DNA of 7,489 nt from HGM12587 sp964580255 (GCA_964580255.1 CAZOJX010000094.1:1-7489); one strand, 5' to 3'; shown: positions 1 through 7,065, numbered from the stretch's first letter. The notes: a model not told the origin generated them from the sequence alone. Numbers and translations are program-made.

Positions 1-3000
1 GTACAATACGATCGATCTCGCAGACACGCTTATGCTGCCCCCGTTCTTCATAATAATTTTTCACATAACCAAAAGCTGTCTTATCTGCCAGGGTACCAAT
101 GGTTCCTGCACGGAAAGTCTGGCCCGCCCCGAAAATCACTTCGGTATAACGATGTGCCTTATTCTGGTAATCCCCTGAGAAGTTCAGGTCAATATCCGGC
201 TCTTTATTTCCTTTAAATCCAAGGAAGGTTTCAAAAGGAATATCGAATCCTTCTTTTTTCAGCGGGTGACCGCATACCGGACAATCTCTGTCCGCCATGT
301 CACAGCCTACCTTTCCGGCATAGGATTTCACAATGTCGGAGTCAAAATCTACATAATGGCATTCCGGGCAAATGTAATGAGGTGCCAAAGGATTTACCTC
401 TGTGATTCCCGCCATAGTGGCTACAAAGGAAGATCCTACTGATCCTCGGGAACCTACCAGGTAGCCGTCCGCATTGGACTTCCATACCAGCTTTTGGGCA
501 ATGATATACATAACCGCGAAACCGTTTCCGATAATGGATTTTAACTCTCGTTCCAGTCGTTCCACTACGATCTCCGGCAAATTTTCACCGTAGATCTCAT
601 GGGCTTTGTTATAACAGATCGTTCGCAGGGTCTGATCCGAATTTTCAATGACCGGCGGGCATTTATCCGGGTGGATCGGTGTAACCTTTTCACACATATC
701 CGCCACAAGATTGGTGTTGGTAATTACCACTTCCTCTGCCTTTTCCGGACCCAAATACGCAAATTCTGCCAGCATTTCCTCCGTTGTCCGAAGATAAAGG
801 GGCGCCTGCTGATCTGCGTCAGAGAAGCCTTTTCCGGCCATAATGATCCTTCGGTAAACTTCGTCCTCCGGATCCATAAAATGAACATCACAGGTTGCAA
901 CGACCGGTTTATGGAACTGCTCTCCCAATCTGCAGATCCTGCGATTGATTTCTTTGAGCTGTTCTTCACTGGTGATTCCGCTCTTTGGATCCCGTAGCAT
1001 AAATGCATTGTTTCCGAGAGGTTGAATCTCCAGATAATCGTAAAATTTCACAAGACGGAGAATCTCATCTTCCGGCGCATTGCGAAGCAGTGCCTGATAC
1101 AGTTCACCCGCTTCACAGGCAGAACCGATCATGAGACCCTCACTGTATTTTGTGTAAACACTTTTCGGAATCCTTGGTCTTCTCGCATAATAATCAATGT
1201 GAGACAAGGATACCAGACGGTACAGATTCCGACGGCCTGTTTCATTTCTCGCAAGGATTACCGCATGGTAAGTCTGCATCTTCTTAATCGCATTGACTGA
1301 TGCACTGCCGATCTCATTTACCTTTTTTAATGTATCGGCACCCTGCTCCTTTAACATTGCGATCATTTTCACAAAGATCTCTGCTGTACAACCGGCATCG
1401 TCCACCGCCCGGTGATGATTTTCCAGAGATACCCCCAAAGCCTTTGCCACATGATCCAGCTTATAGCGGTTTAGCGACGGCAGCAGAACTCTGGCAAGTG
1501 CCACCGTATCCATCACTGTAAAGTTGCATTGTAAACTTTGTCGTTTACAGTTTTCTTCTATAAAACTCATATCAAAGCCTGCATTATGAGCAACCATAAC
1601 ACAGCCTTCGCAAAACTCCATAAATTTCGGCAGGATCACTTCAATGGTATCCGCCCCCATGACCATTTCGTCCTTAATCCCCGTCAGCTGCTCGATCTCA
1701 AAAGGAATCGGCACCTGCGGATTTACGAAGGTACTGAACCTTTCTGTGATCTCCCCCTGTTCTACTTTTACAGCACCGATCTCAATGATCTTGTTCTGCA
1801 GAGAACTAAATCCGGTGGTTTCCAGGTCAAATACCACATAGCAGCCGTCCAGTGTCTGACCATTTTCATTGGTCACCAGTTCCTTGGAATCGTCTACCAG
1901 ATAAGCCTCCACACCATAAAGCACCTTAAATGGATCATCATCTCCAATGGTATGGTAAGCTTCCGGAAATGCCTGTACACAGCCATGATCTGTGATCGCC
2001 ATTGCCGGCATGCCCCAGGACTTTGCACGCTTTAACAGTGCGCTGGCATCGGTAACACCATCCATATCGCTCATTTTTGTATGACAGTGAAGCTCCACAC
2101 GCTTTTTCGGATAATTATCCATTCGGGAAGTCGTAAAGTTTCCGATTTTTTTCATTCCAACAATCGAAGCGATTCCCAAATCATTTTCAAAACGGTCGTG
2201 ACTGACGATTCCTTTCAGCTTAATGAAGCTGCCTGCTTTTGGGTTAATAAATTCACAAAACTCCTTAACCTGTTCATTTTTCAGGAACACTTTCGCTTTA
2301 ATGCTGTCTGTAAAGTCTGTGATTGCAAAGCTGACAATGGTCTTTTCTCCGTTACGAAGCTCTCTGGTCTCCATGCTCATGACTTTTCCGCGAATACAGA
2401 CCTCTCCGATTTCTCCCACAATCTGGTCAATGGTAATGGTTTCATCATCGAAATCCCGTCCATAGAACACATCCGGATTGTCGCTGCGCTTCATCGGTGC
2501 ATTGCCGAATCCGCCTCGTCTTCCGCCTAAAGGCTCCAAAGGCTTTCTGCGCTCTACCGGCTTCTTTTCCGGATCCTCTTTGGTTTTTTCTCCACCCTTT
2601 GTTTCCGGCTTATCTTTCTTCACGGCTTTCAATACATTTTTGATCTGCTGCTCCATATAAAAGTCTTCTTTTTCCGACTTTTTATGCTTCACTTCCGTCT
2701 CGTATTCAATCAGGATCGTCACATCAAAACCACAGCGGTGTGCAAAAATATTGTAAAGGTCATCCCGCAGCTTTTGTTCTACCATTTCCGGCACAAAGGC
2801 TGCCGGAAGTTTTAAACGCAGCACGTTTTCCTGCGGAAATGTTACCTCTGCCATACGAAACAGGTTATATTCCAGGTCACTGTCTTCCTTAAATTCTTCC
2901 AATATGCTTTCTTCATATACTTCAAACAGATTTTTGACAGTATATGCCTCTGAAAGCTCAAATCTTTCTACAATGCAGATCTCCACACTGCTTTTTGGAA

Positions 3001-3196
3001 ACAGCTGTTCCTTGATCTTTTTTTCAAGGCAAAAAAGCTGCTCCTTCTGGATCAGCTTTTTGCTCACAATATATACTTTGATACGGCTCCCCAGTTTGTT
3101 CGAGGTGACCTTTTCCACCTGAATCTGCTGACAGAGTCCTTCCAGAATCCCCTCCAGTTTTAATGCAGGGAACACTTCAAAAAATGATTTTGGCAC
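1..3196 (-). CDS. polC: DNA polymerase III alpha subunit PolC, N-terminal 1065 codons (3' end outside window)
   Basis: The replicative DNA polymerase of low-GC Gram-positive bacteria; full-length proteins run to roughly 1450-1550 residues, so about two thirds is visible. In order: N-terminal domain (1-180); a charged linker (about 190-245) with a GGRRGGFG patch (224-231); an OB fold (about 250-350); the first part of a PHP domain with HCH at 370-372 and TDHG around His404; the inserted DEDDh proofreading exonuclease with Asp457 and Glu459 in FDLETTGF and the HHRAVDDA motif (His595, Asp600); the rest of the PHP domain; then the polymerase core with GSRGSVGSSF (915-924), a CxxC pair at 943/946 and another at 972/975 that probably bind zinc, and catalytic Asp1001 and Asp1003 in PDIDLNFS. 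The third catalytic Asp, fingers and clamp-binding motif are outside. GTG start. The frame is open to the edge, so nothing suggests a pseudogene. Confidence 0.98.
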   Translation of the reverse strand, partial: MPKSFFEVFPALKLEGILEGLCQQIQVEKVTSNKLGSRIKVYIVSKKLIQKEQLFCLEKKIKEQLFPKSSVEICIVERFELSEAYTVKNLFEVYEESILEEFKEDSDLEYNLFRMAEVTFPQENVLRLKLPAAFVPEMVEQKLRDDLYNIFAHRCGFDVTILIEYETEVKHKKSEKEDFYMEQQIKNVLKAVKKDKPETKGGEKTKEDPEKKPVERRKPLEPLGGRRGGFGNAPMKRSDNPDVFYGRDFDDETITIDQIVGEIGEVCIRGKVMSMETRELRNGEKTIVSFAITDFTDSIKAKVFLKNEQVKEFCEFINPKAGSFIKLKGIVSHDRFENDLGIASIVGMKKIGNFTTSRMDNYPKKRVELHCHTKMSDMDGVTDASALLKRAKSWGMPAMAITDHGCVQAFPEAYHTIGDDDPFKVLYGVEAYLVDDSKELVTNENGQTLDGCYVVFDLETTGFSSLQNKIIEIGAVKVEQGEITERFSTFVNPQVPIPFEIEQLTGIKDEMVMGADTIEVILPKFMEFCEGCVMVAHNAGFDMSFIEENCKRQSLQCNFTVMDTVALARVLLPSLNRYKLDHVAKALGVSLENHHRAVDDAGCTAEIFVKMIAMLKEQGADTLKKVNEIGSASVNAIKKMQTYHAVILARNETGRRNLYRLVSLSHIDYYARRPRIPKSVYTKYSEGLMIGSACEAGELYQALLRNAPEDEILRLVKFYDYLEIQPLGNNAFMLRDPKSGITSEEQLKEINRRICRLGEQFHKPVVATCDVHFMDPEDEVYRRIIMAGKGFSDADQQAPLYLRTTEEMLAEFAYLGPEKAEEVVITNTNLVADMCEKVTPIHPDKCPPVIENSDQTLRTICYNKAHEIYGENLPEIVVERLERELKSIIGNGFAVMYIIAQKLVWKSNADGYLVGSRGSVGSSFVATMAGITEVNPLAPHYICPECHYVDFDSDIVKSYAGKVGCDMADRDCPVCGHPLKKEGFDIPFETFLGFKGNKEPDIDLNFSGDYQNKAHRYTEVIFGAGQTFRAGTIGTLADKTAFGYVKNYYEERGQHKRVCEIDRIV
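1515..1551. repeat. Nested, mutually exclusive inverted repeats inside polC
   Basis: Three perfect inverted repeats share the same bases: an 8-bp pair (1515-1522 with 1544-1551, 21-base loop), a 7-bp pair (1530-1536 with 1543-1549, 6-base loop) and a 6-bp pair (1520-1525 with 1534-1539). Only one can form fully at a time in single-stranded nucleic acid. They lie in the exonuclease domain between the FDLETTGF and HHRAVDDA motifs. All are AT-rich and no T-tract follows, so this is not a standard terminator; chance is possible. Confidence 0.5.
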
Positions 3197-3204
3197 GTAA
3201 TTCA

Positions 3205-3209
3205 CTCCT
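3205..3209 (-). promoter_or_regulatory. Ribosome binding site deciding the polC GTG start
   Basis: AGGAG on the minus strand, 8 bases before GTG at 3196-3194. Another in-frame GTG (3205-3203) overlaps this site itself and cannot be served by it, so 3196 is the better start. Confidence 0.8.
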
Positions 3210-3217
3210 AAAATCTG

Positions 3218-4291
3218 TTACATTCCCTGCTGACGTTCCTTCACCAACAGAGACAGTTCTTCTTTTAATGTCATCAGAAGCTGATCTTCAGGAACCTTTT
3301 TGATCACTTTTCCTTTTTTGATCAAAAGTCCTTCACCTTTTCCGCCTGCGATCCCAAGATCTGCTTCCTTTGCTTCTCCCGGTCCATTTACTACACAGCC
3401 CATCACTGCCACCTTAATGTCCAGGGGAATCCCTGCCACCATGGTTTCTACCTCATTGGCAAGCTTGATCAGATCGATCTGGGTTCTTCCGCAGGTCGGG
3501 CAGGAAACAACTTCGATGCCGCCTTTGCGAAGACCTAAAGTTCTTAATACCAGCTTTGCTGTCTTAATCTCCTCAACCGGATCTCCTGTCAGAGATACTC
3601 TGATCGTATCACCGATTCCCTGGGAAAGAATAATTCCAAGTCCAATGGAAGATTTAATATTTCCGGAGAATACGGTTCCGGATTCAGTAATGCCTACATG
3701 AAGCGGATACGGACATTTTTCTGCGATCAGTTCATGTGCTTTGGCACACATCAAAACATCGGAAGATTTGATGCTGACAACAAGATTCTCATATCCCAGT
3801 TCCTCTATGATTCGGATCTTATCCAGTGCGCTTTCCACAATCCCCTCTGCAGTCACACCATGATACTTTTCCACCAGTTCCTTTTCCAGAGAACCGCTGT
3901 TTACACCGATCCTGATCGGAACGTTGTGTTCTTTTGCACAATCCACGACCGCTTTGATCCTGTCAATGCTTCCGATATTTCCCGGATTGATCCTGATCTT
4001 ATCCGCACCGTTTTCAATGGCTGCAATGGCCATACGGTAATCAAAATGAATATCTGCCACCAGCGGGATATGGATCTGTTTTTTAATCTCTTTTAATGCC
4101 TGAGCCGCTTCCATGGTCGGAACAGTACAGCGAATGATCTCACAGCCGGCTTCCTCCAGACGCAGGATCTGAGCTACCGTTGCTTCCACATCTTCTGTTT
4201 TGGTATTTGTCATTGACTGAATAAGGATCGGGTTTCCTCCGCCGATCACTCTGTCACCGATTCGGATCACTTTTGTATTATCTCTGTACAT
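3218..4291 (-). CDS. ispG: 4-hydroxy-3-methylbut-2-en-1-yl diphosphate synthase IspG (GcpE)
   Basis: A 357-residue iron-sulfur enzyme of the MEP isoprenoid pathway: it converts 2-C-methyl-D-erythritol 2,4-cyclodiphosphate to HMBPP using two electrons, normally from flavodoxin or ferredoxin. The N-terminal TIM barrel (about 1-250) shows the IQSMTNT motif (24-30), VADIHFDYRMA and KIRINPGNIG (98-107). The C-terminal cluster domain holds CPTCGR (Cys264, Cys267) and GCVVNGPGEA (Cys299, Glu306), the three cysteines and one glutamate that bind the 4Fe-4S cluster. Length matches the short two-domain bacterial form. In many Clostridia ispG follows dxr and rseP and precedes polC; here only the polC side of that neighbourhood is kept. 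The product feeds undecaprenyl phosphate, the carrier for the lipid II that FtsW uses, which gives a loose functional link to the upstream gene. polC starts 21 bases downstream. Confidence 0.98.
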   Translation of the reverse strand: MYRDNTKVIRIGDRVIGGGNPILIQSMTNTKTEDVEATVAQILRLEEAGCEIIRCTVPTMEAAQALKEIKKQIHIPLVADIHFDYRMAIAAIENGADKIRINPGNIGSIDRIKAVVDCAKEHNVPIRIGVNSGSLEKELVEKYHGVTAEGIVESALDKIRIIEELGYENLVVSIKSSDVLMCAKAHELIAEKCPYPLHVGITESGTVFSGNIKSSIGLGIILSQGIGDTIRVSLTGDPVEEIKTAKLVLRTLGLRKGGIEVVSCPTCGRTQIDLIKLANEVETMVAGIPLDIKVAVMGCVVNGPGEAKEADLGIAGGKGEGLLIKKGKVIKKVPEDQLLMTLKEELSLLVKERQQGM

Positions 4292-4296
4292 TGCTT

Positions 4297-4302
4297 CCTC
4301 CT
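4297..4302 (-). promoter_or_regulatory. Ribosome binding site of ispG overlapping the ftsW stop
   Basis: AGGAGG on the minus strand, 5 bases before the ispG ATG at 4291. Its first two bases are the last two of the ftsW TAG stop (4303-4301), the same arrangement as at dfrA-ftsW but with a full-strength site. Confidence 0.85.
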
Positions 4303-5560
4303 ATCTGAATCTTTCCATTCGGATATCTTCTTCCCGTTTTAATTCACTCCATTTTTGCACATTTAACACCATGCCGATCTCGATCAGCAAAAAAATCGTC
4401 GCTGTACCGCCGTAACTGATAAACGGCAGAGTTACACCGGTATTTGGCATCGCACCGGTTACTACGGCAATGTTTAACACTACCTGCAATGCAATGTGGG
4501 CAAACACCCCTGTTGCCAGCATACGTCCAAATAAATCCTCTGCTTTTTGTGCAATGATGAAAATACGATATAAAAGATAAATAAACATCAGGATCAAAAG
4601 GCTCGCACCCATGACTCCCAATTCCTCACAAACAATCGCAAAAATGAAATCATTATATGGCTCCGGAATGGAACCCAGCTTCTGAATGCTGTTTCCAAGT
4701 CCTTTTCCAAACAATCCGCCAGAGCCGATGGCATATAATGCCTGCAGACTCTGGTAGCTTTTATCGGATTCATAGGAATACGGATCCAGCCAGGCTCTGA
4801 TACGTGTCAGACGGAAGCCTTCTTCCGCATCTACCACACTCTGCTGAGAGATCACGTAGATCAGGATTCCTGCCAGTACCGCAACTCCCAAAATTCCCAC
4901 ATAGAAAACTGCTGATTTCGGGTGCCAGGCAAAATAGACAACCACACCGATGATGGCAATGATCAGCGCACTGCTCATATTGTTGCTGATGATTCCCAAA
5001 AATCCTGCCAATCCAACTCCCGGTGCCATGATCACCGACGTAGCCACCCAGTGTTTGATCGTGAACTTTTTCCATTTGATCTCCTGAACGCCAAACCGGT
5101 CGATCAACCAGGCCGTCATGATAATGACTGCGATCTTTACCGGCTCTGCAACCTGAAAGGAGATCGGTCCGAATTTTACCCAGCGGGTTGCTCCGTTGGC
5201 TGTAATGGTCAGGTTTAACGGGGATCCTTCTCCAAAAACTCTGGTCAGCAGCACCAGTGTCAGCAGCACGGAAAGCGCCCCGGCCATCATGACTACCCAT
5301 TTCTTTTTCCAGAAATGATAGTTAATATTCGATACTCCCAGCATCGCCGCAAGTCCCACGGTTGCCATCAGCGCCTGATTCTTCAAAAAGTACATGGAAT
5401 CATAGTGAAATGACTTACTCATGCTACATTTATAATAACTGGCACTATAGATCATGATCAGACCGAAAATGATCAAAAACAGGGTGATCACGATCAGATT
5501 TGTGTCCAGTCCCTTTGTTCCTAAAATCCAGAAACGTCCTGTTTTTCTTTTTTCTGCCAA
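4301..5560 (-). CDS. ftsW: FtsW/SpoVE-type SEDS peptidoglycan glycosyltransferase
   Basis: A 419-residue polytopic membrane protein of the SEDS family, which polymerises lipid II into glycan strands together with a class B penicillin-binding protein. About ten hydrophobic segments can be seen, the first at 20-41 with the family signature IYSAS. Other marks are NGATRWVKFGPISFQ (122-136), the large loop at 240-303 ending in PEPYNDFIFA with the presumed catalytic Asp304, EELG (312-315), and GVTLPFISYGGTA (375-387). The GLGNSIQKLGSIPEP wording (287-301) favours FtsW/SpoVE over RodA; division versus sporulation use cannot be told from sequence. The start is TTG: a stop lies just upstream in frame, and the next ATG (codon 36) would cut away the first membrane segment. 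No partner penicillin-binding protein or other division genes lie beside it in this window. Its TAG stop is fused to the ispG ribosome binding site. Confidence 0.9.
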   Translation of the reverse strand: MAEKRKTGRFWILGTKGLDTNLIVITLFLIIFGLIMIYSASYYKCSMSKSFHYDSMYFLKNQALMATVGLAAMLGVSNINYHFWKKKWVVMMAGALSVLLTLVLLTRVFGEGSPLNLTITANGATRWVKFGPISFQVAEPVKIAVIIMTAWLIDRFGVQEIKWKKFTIKHWVATSVIMAPGVGLAGFLGIISNNMSSALIIAIIGVVVYFAWHPKSAVFYVGILGVAVLAGILIYVISQQSVVDAEEGFRLTRIRAWLDPYSYESDKSYQSLQALYAIGSGGLFGKGLGNSIQKLGSIPEPYNDFIFAIVCEELGVMGASLLILMFIYLLYRIFIIAQKAEDLFGRMLATGVFAHIALQVVLNIAVVTGAMPNTGVTLPFISYGGTATIFLLIEIGMVLNVQKWSELKREEDIRMERFR

Positions 5561-5564
5561 TCTG

Positions 5565-5570
5565 CTTCCT
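5565..5570 (-). promoter_or_regulatory. Weak ribosome binding site of ftsW overlapping the dfrA stop
   Basis: On the minus strand the dfrA stop TAG (5571-5569) runs into AGGAAG (5570-5565), and the TTG start of ftsW follows 4 bases later. The effective core is AGGA at about 6 bases. A weak site plus a TTG start, with no free spacer after the upstream stop, suggests ftsW relies on ribosomes finishing dfrA. Confidence 0.65.
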
Positions 5571-6063
5571 ACTTTCTTTCATAACGAACAAACTGATATT
5601 CCAGATCAAAGTAAGTCTGTTCGTCACTTTCTCCTGTAATCTGCCATTCCGGCATCTTATCCAGGTTCGGGAAATATGCATCTGCTTCAAAAGCATGCTC
5701 GATCTTTGTTACATGAGCAAGCTTACAGTACGGCAGAAACTGACTGTAAATGGTGTCTCCGCCAATCACATAGATCTTTTCGTCCTCAAAATCCTTCACT
5801 GCTTCCAGTGCTTCCTCCACACTGTGAACGACAATGGCTCCCTCTACCTGATAATTCGGGTTTTTGGTAAGGATCACATTCACACGATTTTTTAACGGAC
5901 GACCTCCCGGAAATGTTTCCAGGGTCTTTCTTCCCAGGATCACAACTTTTCCTTCTCCGCTTGTTTCCTCGCGGAAAAATTTCATATCGGAAGGAATGCT
6001 TACCAAAAGCTTTCCTTTATTTCCAATGGCCCAATTCTGGTCAACTGCTACGATCAAATTCAT
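5569..6063 (-). CDS. dfrA: Dihydrofolate reductase
   Basis: A 164-residue protein, a normal length for chromosomal bacterial DHFR (also called folA). It reduces 7,8-dihydrofolate to tetrahydrofolate with NADPH and is the trimethoprim target. Visible: the N-terminal strand MNLIVAVDQNWAIG, catalytic acid Asp26 in IPSDMKFF, the NADPH-binding GRKTLETFPGGRPL segment (44-57), Arg60 at the position that binds the folate glutamate tail, the IGG motif with Gly101-Gly102 followed by TIY, and Thr119 in the strand next to Asp26. The usual L-P-W before the catalytic acid reads L-L-V here, so the almost invariant Trp (E. coli Trp22) is Val21. The start is ATG with AAGGAG (6073-6078) 9 bases upstream. Its TAG stop is part of the ftsW ribosome binding site, so translation of the two is probably coupled. 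Placement after thyA fits its role in dTMP synthesis. Confidence 0.96.
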   Translation of the reverse strand: MNLIVAVDQNWAIGNKGKLLVSIPSDMKFFREETSGEGKVVILGRKTLETFPGGRPLKNRVNVILTKNPNYQVEGAIVVHSVEEALEAVKDFEDEKIYVIGGDTIYSQFLPYCKLAHVTKIEHAFEADAYFPNLDKMPEWQITGESDEQTYFDLEYQFVRYERK

Positions 6064-6079
6064 ATTGATTCACTCCTTC

Positions 6080-6928
6080 TTATACTGCGATCGGTATATT
6101 TTTCACCTGCGGACCTGCCACATAATCTTCTACGATCAGGTCATCTGTGGTAAATGCATAGAAATCCTTCACTTCCGGATTTAAAGAAACCTTCGGTGCC
6201 GGATACTGCGGTCTTGCGATCAGTTCTTTGATGATATCCACATGTCTGTCATAAATATGGCAGTCAGAGATCACATGAAGCAATTCTCCCGGAACCATAT
6301 CGCAAACCTGTGCCAGCATCATCACCAGGATCGCATACTGGCAGACATTCCAGTTATTTGCCGCCAAAATATCCTGAGAACGCTGATTTAAGATTGCATT
6401 CAGTCTCGGTTTCTCCTCGTCTCTTCTCTGTGTCACATTAAATGTCATGCTGTATGCACAAGGATACAGATTCATTTCATGAAGATCCTGATGCACATAA
6501 ATATTGGTCATGATCCGGCGGCTGTAAGGATTATTTTTCAGATCATAGATCACACGATCCACCTGATCCATCATTCCTTCCTTATACTGATGCTTTACAC
6601 TCATCTGGTAGCCGTAAGCCTTTCCGATGGAGCCGTCTTCATCTGCCCATTCATCCCAGACATGTGGCTTCAGATCATGAATGTTATTTGATTTTCTCTG
6701 CCAGATCCATAAGATCTCATCCATACAGCTTTTCAGCGCAGTCTTTCTCAGCGTAAGTGCCGGGAATTCCTTTGACAGGTCATAGCGGTTCGTTACTCCG
6801 AATTTTTTAATTGTATATGCAAAGCTTCCGTCCTCCCATTTCGGACGAACTTTTTCTCCCTCTGTGCTCACACCATTTTCAATGATGTCCTTACACATAT
6901 CGATAAATACTTTATCTGCGTAGCTCAT
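6080..6928 (-). CDS. thyA: Thymidylate synthase ThyA
   Basis: This 282-residue protein methylates dUMP to dTMP using 5,10-methylenetetrahydrofolate and releases dihydrofolate (EC 2.1.1.45). Visible catalytic landmarks are Glu71 in the DEILWIWQ helix, the HVWDEWADEDGSIGKAYGYQ block (89-108), the two phosphate-binding arginines Arg137-Arg138, nucleophile Cys157 in LYPC, Arg183 and Asp186 in the RSxD motif, Asn194, and His224/Tyr226 in the dUMP-ribose motif. Length and wording (DEILWIWQ, CHIYDRH, NPEVKDFY) resemble the Bacillus subtilis ThyA type more than E. coli ThyA. One oddity: the segment after RSxD reads A-A-N-N-W-N at 189-194, where most ThyA proteins have L-G-x-P-F-N. The key Asn is kept, so I expect an active enzyme. 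It is the first gene of the run, 16 bases ahead of dfrA, whose product recycles the dihydrofolate made here. ATG start with a strong binding site. Confidence 0.97.
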   Translation of the reverse strand: MSYADKVFIDMCKDIIENGVSTEGEKVRPKWEDGSFAYTIKKFGVTNRYDLSKEFPALTLRKTALKSCMDEILWIWQRKSNNIHDLKPHVWDEWADEDGSIGKAYGYQMSVKHQYKEGMMDQVDRVIYDLKNNPYSRRIMTNIYVHQDLHEMNLYPCAYSMTFNVTQRRDEEKPRLNAILNQRSQDILAANNWNVCQYAILVMMLAQVCDMVPGELLHVISDCHIYDRHVDIIKELIARPQYPAPKVSLNPEVKDFYAFTTDDLIVEDYVAGPQVKNIPIAV

Positions 6929-6936
6929 GAATGATT

Positions 6937-6942
6937 CTCCTT
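6937..6942 (-). promoter_or_regulatory. Ribosome binding site of thyA
   Basis: AAGGAG on the minus strand, 8 bases before the ATG at 6928. Strong match to the anti-Shine-Dalgarno sequence and optimal spacing; it fixes the thyA start. Confidence 0.85.
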
Positions 6943-6964
6943 CTTTGTTTCAACCTTTCTCCTA

Positions 6965-6994
6965 AGTATACACCAATCAGCCCCCAGAAAGCAA
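6965..6994 (-). promoter_or_regulatory. Probable sigma-A promoter for the thyA-polC operon
   Basis: On the minus strand a -10 box TATACT (6965-6970, five of six consensus bases) lies 18 bases downstream of TTGCTT (6989-6994, the TTG of the -35 box conserved, the rest weak). Transcription would begin near 6958, giving a leader of about 30 bases that carries little more than the thyA ribosome binding site. It is the only good promoter-like sequence I see upstream of the five-gene run. The weak -35 suggests modest strength or an activator, which is inference. Confidence 0.6.
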
Positions 6995-7004
6995 TCTTTC
7001 CCCC
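6981..7004. repeat. Hairpin flanked by two C5 tracts over the thyA -35 region
   Basis: A GAAAG/CTTTC inverted repeat (6987-6991 and 6996-7000, 4-base loop) is bracketed by two runs of five C (6981-6985 and 7000-7004), 19 bases apart start to start, close to two helical turns. The -35 box (6989-6994) sits inside it. It may be an operator or simply coincidence in a short spacer. Confidence 0.35.
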
Positions 7005-7008
7005 GAAC

Positions 7009-7053
7009 AAAAAACAGACACTCCTTCAAAATTCTGAATCAGCGTCTGTTTTT
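7009..7053 (-). terminator. Rho-independent terminator of asd
   Basis: Read on the minus strand, a 10-bp stem (arms 7041-7050 and 7013-7022, with one G-U pair) is followed by six T (7014-7009). Flanking A and T bases at 7051-7053 and 7010-7012 can extend it. The 18-base loop itself contains a smaller TTCA/TGAA stem, giving an extended hairpin. It sits 12 bases past the asd stop and upstream of the thyA promoter, so it separates the two units. The arms also have a T-rich plus-strand exit, but no plus-strand gene needs it. Confidence 0.88.
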
Positions 7054-7065
7054 CTTAAGTAGTAA

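Noticed and set aside
1538..2530. Two long plus-strand open frames (1538-2035 and 2081-2530) opposite polC
   Set aside because: They lie wholly antisense to well-supported PolC domains, show no recognisable domain, have no convincing ribosome binding site, and are the expected by-product of codon bias in polC.
1..3196. polC as a truncated or broken gene
   Set aside because: The reading frame is uninterrupted to the window edge and motifs are intact; the truncation is only the edge of the window.
3698..4096. Plus-strand frame of 132 codons opposite ispG
   Set aside because: It is antisense to the conserved IspG barrel and its translation has no family character.
4770..5300. Minus-strand frame of 176 codons overlapping ftsW in another frame
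   Set aside because: The ftsW frame encodes a full SEDS protein with all expected motifs; the alternative frame is rich in His, Cys and Arg without domain features.
4301..5560. RodA as the identity of the SEDS protein
   Set aside because: The S-I-Q-K segment before PEPYNDFIFA and the IYSAS first helix fit FtsW/SpoVE better, although SEDS subfamily calls from sequence alone are not certain.
6913..6954. Mini-frame starting TTG in the thyA leader, overlapping the thyA start, as a possible leader peptide
   Set aside because: The AGGAG-like bases before it fall at or upstream of the predicted transcription start near 6958, so it probably has no ribosome binding site in the mRNA.
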